From NCBI GenBank assembly GCA_963596015.1, contig CAVBJS010000040.1, forward strand, positions 1 through 26,155: a DNA stretch of 26,155 nucleotides, given 5' to 3'. Both the position numbers and the translations under genes were made by a program. Positions 7,316 to 14,510 of this stretch are shown here, in pieces; position 1 is the first letter of the stretch, and the number at the start of each line of letters is the position of its first letter. The notes beneath the pieces were generated by a model. It saw nothing but the letters and a program-made list of their open reading frames with translations. It ran no database searches and had not been told where the DNA came from. Origin of the DNA: CAG-791 sp963596015 (GTDB lineage: Bacteria > Bacillota > Clostridia > Lachnospirales > Lachnospiraceae).

Positions 7316-7804
7316 CTAATTTGATAACCTCTTCGAGATCTTTTGTAGCGTATACGCCTTTTTTACATTGCCGTCCAGGTTTTCCATGCCAAAGCTCATG
7401 GGCAGCAATTCCTCCAGTGTCAGCTCCTTTTTGGAACCATCTGCCTTGCACAGAATAACCAGAAATTCCCGGGGATCCACGAATTCCCGCAGGGCCTGAC
7501 GGCAGACACCGCAGGGCGTGCAGAAATTCTCCGGTGCCTCTTTTCCCATGCCGCCGCAGACAGCGATGGCAGTAAAGGCTCTTTCTCCCTCTGAGACTGC
7601 CTTGAAAAGGGCTGTCCGCTCCGCACAGTTGGTGGGGGAATAGGCTGCATTCTCAATATTGCAGCCGGTATATATGGTTCCGCTTTCCGCCAAAAGGGCA
7701 GCGCCCACGCAGAATCCGGAATAGGGTGCATACGCAAAGTTCCTGGCCTGCAGTGTTTTTTTCACCAGCTCTTTTTTGATATCTTCTGTGATCTCTGTGC
7801 TCAA
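7316..7804 (-). CDS. cdd: Cytidine deaminase
   Basis: A 162-aa zinc enzyme that deaminates cytidine and deoxycytidine to (deoxy)uridine in the cytoplasm. The family signature is complete: the NAAYSPTNCAERTAL stretch with C60 and E62, then PCGVCRQ with C98 and C101 as the other zinc ligands; N49 and E51 would hold the ribose. It is about 25-30 residues longer than usual; the extra C-terminal tail has no recognised motif. It starts with TTG, overlaps the udp stop in TTGA, and has GGAGG in front. Coupling to udp makes biochemical sense, because the uridine it makes is the substrate of Udp. Confidence 0.95.
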   Translation of the reverse strand: MSTEITEDIKKELVKKTLQARNFAYAPYSGFCVGAALLAESGTIYTGCNIENAAYSPTNCAERTALFKAVSEGERAFTAIAVCGGMGKEAPENFCTPCGVCRQALREFVDPREFLVILCKADGSKKELTLEELLPMSFGMENLDGNVKKAYTLQKISKRLSN

Positions 7805-8595
7805 GCGTCTTCCTCCGTCTTCTTATGGTCTTCCCGGATCAGGATCCGCATGGCCTCCACTGCCACGCAAACAGCCGCTTCCACATCATGGGTGATATGA
7901 TTCTCCATGCCCCGCTTTGCCCGTTCCTGGTTTCCCATGACAAGGAAATCCGCTCCGGCCCGCACGCCCCGGGCACTGGCCACTATAAAAAGTGCCGCCG
8001 ATTCCATCTCTGAAGCCTTACACCCAAGCTTCATCCACGCATCCCAGTTTTCTATAAGCTTACCGGCAACCGGCATAGTCTCCGGATCATGCTGGCCGTA
8101 GAAGGAATCCTTACTCTGCACCACCCCCGCATGACAGGTTTTTCCCAGATTTCGGGCCGCCTGTACCAATGCATTCGTCACGATAAGATCTGCAACAGCC
8201 GGAAATGCCAACGGCGCGTATTCTCTGGAGGTTCCCTCTGCCCGAATGGCTCCCGTGGCCACCACGATGTCACCACCCTGCACCTCCAGGGCCATGCCGC
8301 CGCAAGTCCCTATGCGGATAAAGGTATCTGCCCCGCACTGCACCAGCTCCTCCATGGCTATGGAGGCCGACGGTCCGCCGATGCCGGTAGAGGTGACGGA
8401 TACCTTTTCTCCGTCCAGCGCGCCTGTATAAGTCACAAATTCCCGATTATCTGCAATCAGCACCGCATTCTCCAGATACGATGCGATCTTAGCACACCGT
8501 TTGGGATCTCCCGGCAGGATCACATATCTGCCCACATCACCCCTTCGGATCTGCAGATGATACTGCAGTCCCTCTTCTCCTGAATAATTCTGCAT
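7801..8595 (-). CDS. udp: Uridine phosphorylase
   Basis: A 264-aa cytoplasmic hexameric-type nucleoside phosphorylase that splits uridine with phosphate into uracil and ribose-1-phosphate. Evidence is PGDPKR near residue 28 (phosphate loop), the STGIGGPSASIAMEEL stretch, RIGTCGG, and SEMESAAL (ribose-binding Glu). These match uridine phosphorylase better than purine nucleoside phosphorylase. AAAGGAGAA precedes the ATG. It is the first gene of a two-gene salvage operon with cdd. The leader just upstream (8607-8678) holds a repeat structure that could mask the ribosome site. Confidence 0.93.
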   Translation of the reverse strand: MQNYSGEEGLQYHLQIRRGDVGRYVILPGDPKRCAKIASYLENAVLIADNREFVTYTGALDGEKVSVTSTGIGGPSASIAMEELVQCGADTFIRIGTCGGMALEVQGGDIVVATGAIRAEGTSREYAPLAFPAVADLIVTNALVQAARNLGKTCHAGVVQSKDSFYGQHDPETMPVAGKLIENWDAWMKLGCKASEMESAALFIVASARGVRAGADFLVMGNQERAKRGMENHITHDVEAAVCVAVEAMRILIREDHKKTEEDA

Positions 8596-8606
8596 GCGTA
8601 TTCTCC

Positions 8607-8678
8607 TTTATTTCTTTCTCCCAAATTTTATTTCTTTCTCCCAATATTACTATTATTTTGGGAGAAAGAAATAAAATT
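8607..8678 (-). promoter_or_regulatory. udp leader: duplicated segment plus perfect 21-bp inverted repeat
   Basis: Segments 8624-8644 and 8658-8678 form a perfect 21-bp inverted repeat with a 13-base loop. An 18-base part of the first arm is repeated exactly 20 bp away at 8607-8624, immediately abutting the udp Shine-Dalgarno (8601-8609). In the minus-strand RNA the distal arm comes first and can pair with either copy; pairing with the second would extend to the base of the ribosome site. This geometry fits a two-state RNA or a large operator. Neither is proven. Confidence 0.6.
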
Positions 8679-8722
8679 CAGGAAAAGATTTATGTAAAAG
8701 CCCTTCACTGAAAAAAATCGAC

Positions 8723-8763
8723 AAAAAAAGACCAGTCTGCAGCACTCTGTCAGACCGGTCTTT
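8723..8763 (-). terminator. Intrinsic terminator of the GH3-gtrA operon
   Basis: On the minus strand AAAGACC and GTCTG arms pair with CAGAC and GGTCTTT (8727-8739 with 8751-8763, one mismatch), followed directly by a run of seven T. It begins about 20 bases after the GtrA stop. This is a textbook intrinsic terminator. Confidence 0.88.
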
Positions 8764-8783
8764 CTCTTATAGGCTATAGCCGT

Positions 8784-9347
8784 TTATTTTTGTTCCCCTT
8801 CCGGGAAGATGATCTTATTCACGAAGAAGAACACCACCATGGACACGCCGCCGTTTAAGACGGTAGTACCGATGTTGTAGAGCCAGTTGGGAACGAACAT
8901 TCCCGCAACGGCTACCCAGATACAATTGATGGAATTCACGATACAGGTTACGATGCAGAATGCGATCAGATACCACATAGCCTGGTAAGCGATCTTTCCC
9001 TTGCTGCGGAATACAAAATTACGCTGGATGGGGAAGTTGATGCATTCTCCGATGACCATGGCGATCAGGTACGCACAGAAGTACGGGAGTCCGCCGTGGG
9101 CGGCATCATAGCCGATGATATTCCATTTAAAAGTCTCTCCGAACAGGGTGATATCGATGCCCGGAAAACCGAAGTCCACATTGGGAAGCCCCGCAAATGC
9201 AAGGGGCAGCACCAACAGCATCAGATATTTAAACACGGTGATCAGATTACTCACGATCACGAAGAGGCCACCCTCCCGGATCCATTTATAGGCGCCGGGA
9301 TGGTTTTCTGCAAAGTGTGACCAAATATCACTGATCTTTCTAATCAT
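8784..9347 (-). CDS. GtrA-like membrane protein
   Basis: A 187-aa protein with four hydrophobic spans. The stretch INFPIQRNFVFRSKGK in the middle matches the GtrA family signature, and VNKIIFPE ends the last span as usual. GtrA-like proteins are linked to moving lipid-linked sugars or polyisoprenyl-phosphate sugars across the membrane for surface glycan modification. It is 17 bases after the surface-anchored GH3 gene and shares its terminator, so both probably act on cell-envelope or surface glycans. The ribosome site is weak, suggesting coupling to the upstream gene. Substrate unknown. Confidence 0.82.
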   Translation of the reverse strand: MIRKISDIWSHFAENHPGAYKWIREGGLFVIVSNLITVFKYLMLLVLPLAFAGLPNVDFGFPGIDITLFGETFKWNIIGYDAAHGGLPYFCAYLIAMVIGECINFPIQRNFVFRSKGKIAYQAMWYLIAFCIVTCIVNSINCIWVAVAGMFVPNWLYNIGTTVLNGGVSMVVFFFVNKIIFPEGEQK

Positions 9348-9364
9348 ATTTTCTTCACCCGCTT

Positions 9365-12247
9365 TTATTCGTTAGACTCATTCTTTTTTCTCTTAAGCCA
9401 TGTTCTTACGATCATTACTTCTGCCAAAATAAGGATCAGTGCTGCAACGATATCAACTCCGATCACAATGTACTCCCATACAGGGGTTACCATGGTTACA
9501 TCAGAATCATATGCATGGCTGTTTACAACGGTGTAGAGAATGTTGTGGCATGCATTTCTCATCGCAAGAACACCTGTTGCACTTGTCTGGTCTGTTACAT
9601 GGTTTGTTTCTACATCAAAATTCTTTAACATCAGATCACAGCCGTTACGGATCGCACGGTCGGAATCCATGTATCCGCAATAGTGGTATCCGTCAGTAAT
9701 TACCATTCCGACAAAGCCCCATTCATTGCGAAGTACATTGATCAGCAATTCCGGATTGGCACCGGCCCATTTATTGCCGATGTAATTCCATGATGACATA
9801 ACCGCTCTGCAGTCGCCTTCCTTTACAGAGATCTCAAAAGGCTTTAAATAAATCTCACGGATCGCCTGCTCTGTTGACCAAGTACAAAGCATTTCGTTCT
9901 GGGCGATCTGCTGATCATTTAATGCAAAATGCTTCATGTATGCATAGACGCCCTTGGACTGTGCGCCCTTGATGGAACCGGCAGCGATCATACCTGCAAG
10001 CACACCATCCTCTGAATAGTACTCAAAATTACGTCCGTCAAATGCAGATCTGTGGCAGTTCATAGCCGGTGCATACCATCCGGAGACATTCATCTCATTT
10101 GCCATCTGCCCGATGCTCTCACCAAATTCTTCTGAGAGAGCTACATTCCAGGTTGAAGCAATAATAACCTCTGACGGGAAGCCGATAGAAGAAAGTCCGG
10201 TAAAATTATTGTTGATGGATGCCGGTCCGTCACAATCATAGGTCTGAAGCTTATCAATGCTCTTCTCTGCTTTTGTCTGGTATCCGCCAAGTGCGATCAG
10301 ATCGTCCATCTCTGCTACAGTCATCTGGTCTAAAAGCTTATCCCAGTTTTCATCATCGTAATCCGCACCGCGCAGGTCAGCAAGGGAGAGTCCATTGTCT
10401 GCTCCTGTTGTCGGCATTTCATCATCTGCATTATTGAAATCGTCCGGATCGTAATTGTAGCTGTTATAAAATCCGTCCTTTGCCTCGTCTGACATCTCAA
10501 AATTTGTCGGAGCAGCTACTGCTTCTGCATAATTCTCAAAACCATTTGCACGAGACAAATAGGTCACATCGCCTCTTGCATAATCAAACTGATTTGTTGC
10601 AACAGTCTCATCTGTGCTTCTGGCGTTATTTTCGTCATACACGATCGTGTCTGCAACAGTGTATGTCTTCTGATCGATCACATTGTGTGAATCAGAATTG
10701 ATGGAGATCTGATAATCTCCTTTTTCCAGTACATAAGCTTTTGCATTCTGGTCATCATAAGAAGCCATGTCCTCAGCCTTAATGCTGAAGCTGATGGTCT
10801 GAGATGCACCCGGCTCAAGCATATCGGTTTTTGCAAAATCAACCAGATTTGCAGATGCCTTCTCGATTCCTCCGTTTTCGTACGGCGGGTTGTAATAGAC
10901 CTGTACTACATCTTTTCCTGCTGCATCGCCGGTGTTAGTTACCGTGACATCAAAGTTGATAGTTCCATCGCTTTCTGTGATGTCGCTCATGCTCTGCTGG
11001 AAGGATGTATAGGATAAGCCTGTTCCGAACGGATACTGTACCGTCTGGTCATAGTCGATCAGCCCCTCGGCGGCAGCTGTCTCATAAAAGCGGTATCCGA
11101 CGTAAATTCCTTCTGTGTAATTTACGAAGTGCGGAGAAGTTGTTCCCTCTGTGAAGAAGCCGATCGCTTCATAAGAGAATTCATCTGCATTTGTGTATTC
11201 GAAATCACCAATATTGTTGAAGTACGGTGTTGCTGTAAGATCATATACAAATGTATCTGCTGCATGTCCGGACGGATTTGTTTCACCTGTGAGAATACGT
11301 CCAAGCGCATTGAAACCGGTCTGTCCGGCACCGGGGCACCAGATCACGCTCTTGATCTGGTCATACTGATCTACGATTCCGAGTTCCAGCGTATTAGCGC
11401 CATTGTAAATCAATACAACATTGTCAAAATTCTTGCAGACAAGGTCGATCATATCCTTCTCTGACTGGCTCGGCTCAAGGTAATGGGAGCCTTCCGCAAA
11501 ATCCTTATACTCATCGGAATTCTCTGTATAAGTATCTGAGGTTCCGTCCAAAGACATATCAGTCGGCAGATCTGCAAACTCTCCGCCAAGACGTGACAAA
11601 ACAACCACTGCTGTGTCAGAAAATTCCTTTGCGTTCTGTATCAGCTCATCGGAATAGGTGCTGGCAGGCGGCTCCGGCAATGTCCAGTCATGTACTGCAT
11701 ATCCAAGTTCCGGTCTTGCCTCAAGATAATCTGAATAAAAGTCGGATAACTCAGTATTTGTTTCAATCCCTGCATTATGGATTCCATCCAGAAGCGTTAC
11801 CTTCTCGACTTTATCGGAGATTGCACCTGATCCGGTTCCGCCATATACGGGACTGACAGATGCCCAGCCAAACACGTTGATCTTGGAATCATTTGCTACC
11901 GGAAGTAAATTGTCATCATTCTGCAACAATACAATTCCTTCGTCCGCGAGATCTTCACAGACCTCCATGGCTTTGGACGCAGATTCATCGGTAATAGTTC
12001 CCGATCCGGATACCAGATCCAGAAGTGTTGACATGGGTCCAAAGCAGATCGTATTTAGTACGATGACCAATCCCATAAAAATAGCAACCACTGAGGTTCC
12101 CCTGATCATTGACCTCAATGGCTTCTTTACCTTTCGTACCGCAATGCAAACAATGATTGCTGCTGCAAGAATGATTGCAAATGCGATAAGATGCGGCATA
12201 CAGTTTTGTAATACTGCATACACGTCATCCATGCTGATACTTAACAT
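9365..12247 (-). CDS. Membrane-anchored, domain-permuted GH3 beta-glucosidase
   Basis: A 960-aa glycoside hydrolase family 3 protein with reversed domains. The GH3 C-terminal alpha/beta domain comes first (about 90-410: GIVLLQNDDNLLPV, GAGQTGFNALGRILTGETNPSG). An Fn3-like domain follows (about 420-560), and the TIM-barrel comes last (about 650-880). KHFALNDQQ and the nucleophile region MVITDGYHY (D852) mark the barrel. Hydrophobic helices lie near 18-37, 51-69 and 925-947. The loop 38-50 is very basic and the C-terminus is RTWLKRKK, so the positive-inside rule puts the catalytic part outside, held by anchors at both ends. Reversed GH3 order is known from rumen clostridia such as Ruminococcus albus. 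It probably trims beta-glucosides at the cell surface. The start has GGGAGG. Confidence 0.9.
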   Translation of the reverse strand: MLSISMDDVYAVLQNCMPHLIAFAIILAAAIIVCIAVRKVKKPLRSMIRGTSVVAIFMGLVIVLNTICFGPMSTLLDLVSGSGTITDESASKAMEVCEDLADEGIVLLQNDDNLLPVANDSKINVFGWASVSPVYGGTGSGAISDKVEKVTLLDGIHNAGIETNTELSDFYSDYLEARPELGYAVHDWTLPEPPASTYSDELIQNAKEFSDTAVVVLSRLGGEFADLPTDMSLDGTSDTYTENSDEYKDFAEGSHYLEPSQSEKDMIDLVCKNFDNVVLIYNGANTLELGIVDQYDQIKSVIWCPGAGQTGFNALGRILTGETNPSGHAADTFVYDLTATPYFNNIGDFEYTNADEFSYEAIGFFTEGTTSPHFVNYTEGIYVGYRFYETAAAEGLIDYDQTVQYPFGTGLSYTSFQQSMSDITESDGTINFDVTVTNTGDAAGKDVVQVYYNPPYENGGIEKASANLVDFAKTDMLEPGASQTISFSIKAEDMASYDDQNAKAYVLEKGDYQISINSDSHNVIDQKTYTVADTIVYDENNARSTDETVATNQFDYARGDVTYLSRANGFENYAEAVAAPTNFEMSDEAKDGFYNSYNYDPDDFNNADDEMPTTGADNGLSLADLRGADYDDENWDKLLDQMTVAEMDDLIALGGYQTKAEKSIDKLQTYDCDGPASINNNFTGLSSIGFPSEVIIASTWNVALSEEFGESIGQMANEMNVSGWYAPAMNCHRSAFDGRNFEYYSEDGVLAGMIAAGSIKGAQSKGVYAYMKHFALNDQQIAQNEMLCTWSTEQAIREIYLKPFEISVKEGDCRAVMSSWNYIGNKWAGANPELLINVLRNEWGFVGMVITDGYHYCGYMDSDRAIRNGCDLMLKNFDVETNHVTDQTSATGVLAMRNACHNILYTVVNSHAYDSDVTMVTPVWEYIVIGVDIVAALILILAEVMIVRTWLKRKKNESNE

Positions 12248-12393
12248 ATGCGTTTCCTCCCTTTTTATTTCTCGTTATAAAGCGTTTTGAGCACTCTAAC
12301 GCCTATACGGCAATATCCTAGCATATGTGTTTTTTTGATACGGGAATTTACATAATCTGCATTTTTTCTGCACAAACTGCATTGGCTTCTGCT

Positions 12394-12443
12394 CAAAATA
12401 AAAATAGCCCCTGTTGTTGTACACTTCGTACAAAACAGAGGCT
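12394..12443 (-). terminator. Intrinsic terminator after the sensor kinase gene
   Basis: On the minus strand AGCCTCTGTTTTGTAC pairs with GTACAACAACAGGGGCT (one mismatch, one bulge) around GAAGT, followed by ATTTTTATTTTG. It starts 34 bases after the kinase stop and separates this operon from the surface GH3 gene. Confidence 0.75.
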
Positions 12444-12476
12444 TGCGGAAAGCTGCAGAAATTTCTAACATTTATA

Positions 12477-13781
12477 CTACTCGCGTATAGGGATCAGGAT
12501 CTTTAAATCAAACCAGTTCTCCTGGGTATTGATGCTCACGGCCCCGCCATACTTGTTCACCGTATAGCGGATACTCTTAAGGCCGTATCCGTGAAATTCC
12601 TTTTCCTTCTTGGTGGTGACCAGATTGCCCTCCTGATAGGAAAGGGCCTCCTCATAATAGTTCTCAAACCGCAGGATCAAAAAGGCCTTCTGCCGGGATA
12701 CGGTCACATGGATCAAGCGCTTTTCCTTATCCGCGATCTTGCGCTCACACTCAATGGCATTGTCCAGGGCATTGCCGAAAATACTGCAGATATCCATCAC
12801 ATCCATAAAGGAAAGAAGGGTACCGTCCGCCACGCAGGTAAGGGTGATGCCGTGCTTGGCACAGTAAAGGCTTTTCGTGGTCAGCACCGTATCCAGTACG
12901 CCGTTTCCCGTCTTATTCTGGGCCTCGTACCGGCGGATCTCCTCCTCCATGCGGTTCAGAAAGGCTTCCCGCTTTGCCGGATCTTCCTCACTGCGCAGGA
13001 AGGCGATCTGGTGCTTCAGATCATGATACTTATAGTTGATCAGGTCAATGCTCTCTTTGGACTGCTTGTATTGCAGATACTGGTTCTGCAATACATTCTG
13101 CATAGTCTCCAGTTCTTTGCGGATGCGGATCTCCCGGCACTGCATCAGATGGGCATAGAGTATGGCAATGCCTCCAAAGTCTACCAACGTGCGGATATTT
13201 CCGATCTCAAAGGACATGTGCCCGGAAAAAGGGGTCTTTTCCGTAAGAAAGCTGATATTGCTGACCGCAAACACCGCGATGGCGATCAAAAGGCCGGAGA
13301 ACAACTCTTTTCCGGTAACGTTCATGGCTTCATTGCGGGGCAGCTGCTTTTGCAAAAGCCAGCCGAACAATAAAGACAAAAGGCCATAAATTATAAGAAG
13401 AAAAAGGATCCTGATCCCAAGGGGCGGCAGTTCGCTGCAGAAGAAGCAGAGAAACTGCCACTCCGCCGATGCCAGAAACTCCGCTGTTACAAAGGCGATC
13501 ATTCCATAGTAAGCCGCATCTCTCAGGCTGATCTCGCATCCCAGATACAGAAAAGCGATCATCAAAAAGACAGCCACGGCCATGCAGGGAATCCAGAACC
13601 AGATGGCAATGTTCCCCGTTATCACCAGAAAACCACTCTGCACCAACAGCATGATGGTCATTAGGATCCCGGTTTCCGGCTTGTCAAAGCGCTTCTTTAA
13701 AGGAAGCAGAAAGAGCACACAGGCGATCCATTCGGCCAGGGCCGTATAAAACCGCGGGATATCCGGCATCGAGCTTCCCAT
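12477..13781 (-). CDS. GHKL-type sensor histidine kinase (AgrC/LytS-like class)
   Basis: A 434-aa membrane kinase. About six membrane helices cover residues 10-215, a coiled-coil-like linker runs 216-250, and HDLKHQ holds the phosphoacceptor H253. The GHKL ATPase domain follows with N-box NALDNAIE (N337) and glycine box HGYGLKSI (397-404). No separate sensor domain is visible, so the signal is probably read in or at the membrane, as in peptide-sensing kinases. I chose the ATG at 13781, which overlaps the response regulator stop in TAATG, over an in-frame ATG 21 bases earlier. It is the last gene of a GH3-regulator-kinase operon. The ligand is unknown; a sugar or peptide signal is possible. 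Confidence 0.88.
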   Translation of the reverse strand: MGSSMPDIPRFYTALAEWIACVLFLLPLKKRFDKPETGILMTIMLLVQSGFLVITGNIAIWFWIPCMAVAVFLMIAFLYLGCEISLRDAAYYGMIAFVTAEFLASAEWQFLCFFCSELPPLGIRILFLLIIYGLLSLLFGWLLQKQLPRNEAMNVTGKELFSGLLIAIAVFAVSNISFLTEKTPFSGHMSFEIGNIRTLVDFGGIAILYAHLMQCREIRIRKELETMQNVLQNQYLQYKQSKESIDLINYKYHDLKHQIAFLRSEEDPAKREAFLNRMEEEIRRYEAQNKTGNGVLDTVLTTKSLYCAKHGITLTCVADGTLLSFMDVMDICSIFGNALDNAIECERKIADKEKRLIHVTVSRQKAFLILRFENYYEEALSYQEGNLVTTKKEKEFHGYGLKSIRYTVNKYGGAVSINTQENWFDLKILIPIRE

Positions 13782-14491
13782 TATTTCACTACCTCTCCCC
13801 AATATGCAGTCAACGCTTCCATAAATTCCTTCCGTCTGGCCCGGCTCAGGGTCAGATACTCCTCTCCGATAACGGCGCAGCCATCCTGGATGCGGTCCAC
13901 ATGCTGCAGATTGATCAGATACCCCTTGTTGCCCCGGCAGAAATTCATACCGGAGAGCTTCTCCTCCATCTCCTTCATGGTACAGGTGGTCTCATAGTTG
14001 CCAAGGATGGTATGCAGGATCAGGGTATGGCCCTGACTTTCCACATAGTAGATATTGGCGATGTTCAGCCGCACTCTTCCGCCTTTGATATTCACCAGGA
14101 TCACTTTGGATTCCCGCTTTTTCATGCGGGAGATGGCACGGGAGAGACGCTGGGAGAACGCAAAATAGGATACGGGCTTGAGCACATAGTCCAGAGCATC
14201 CACGGCATAGCCCCGAATGGCATATTGGGCCATATTGGTAATGAAAATGATCACCACCTCGGCGTCTACCTTACGGATCTCCTCCGCTGCCGACATGCCG
14301 TCCATGAATTTCATTTCCACATCCATGAGAATAATATCAAACTGGGAACGGTATTTACTTACAATACCGTCCCCGTCTGAATAGGTCGTGATCTCAAACT
14401 TGTCCCCATGTTCTTTCTCGTACTGCGCAAGGTAGGTTCGAAGCTGCTCTGCATACAGTTCTTCATCCTCAACAATCGCGATCCTTATCAT
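13781..14491 (-). CDS. LytTR-family response regulator
   Basis: A 236-aa cytoplasmic regulator. The receiver domain spans about residues 1-120, with acidic residues E8, D9 and E10, phosphoacceptor D57 in LMDVEMKFMDG, and K102-P in YVLKPVSYF. A LytTR DNA-binding domain covers about 134-235 (NIYYVESQGHTLILHT, FCRGNKGYLINLQHVDRI). LytTR domains bind pairs of short direct repeats about two helical turns apart. It lies 19 bases after the GH3 gene and is coupled to the kinase by a one-base overlap. Candidate targets are the repeats at 16982-17010. Confidence 0.92.
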   Translation of the reverse strand: MIRIAIVEDEELYAEQLRTYLAQYEKEHGDKFEITTYSDGDGIVSKYRSQFDIILMDVEMKFMDGMSAAEEIRKVDAEVVIIFITNMAQYAIRGYAVDALDYVLKPVSYFAFSQRLSRAISRMKKRESKVILVNIKGGRVRLNIANIYYVESQGHTLILHTILGNYETTCTMKEMEEKLSGMNFCRGNKGYLINLQHVDRIQDGCAVIGEEYLTLSRARRKEFMEALTAYWGEVVK

Positions 14492-14510
14492 ACGCCCCCC
14501 ATTTTCGTCT

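Noticed and set aside
6467..7324. 285-codon plus-strand open frame opposite the acyltransferase gene
   Set aside because: The minus-strand frame has clear membrane-protein character; this one is a His/Lys-rich shadow.
12265..12471. 68-codon minus-strand open frame between the surface GH3 and kinase genes
   Set aside because: It runs through the kinase terminator, has no ribosome site and no family likeness.
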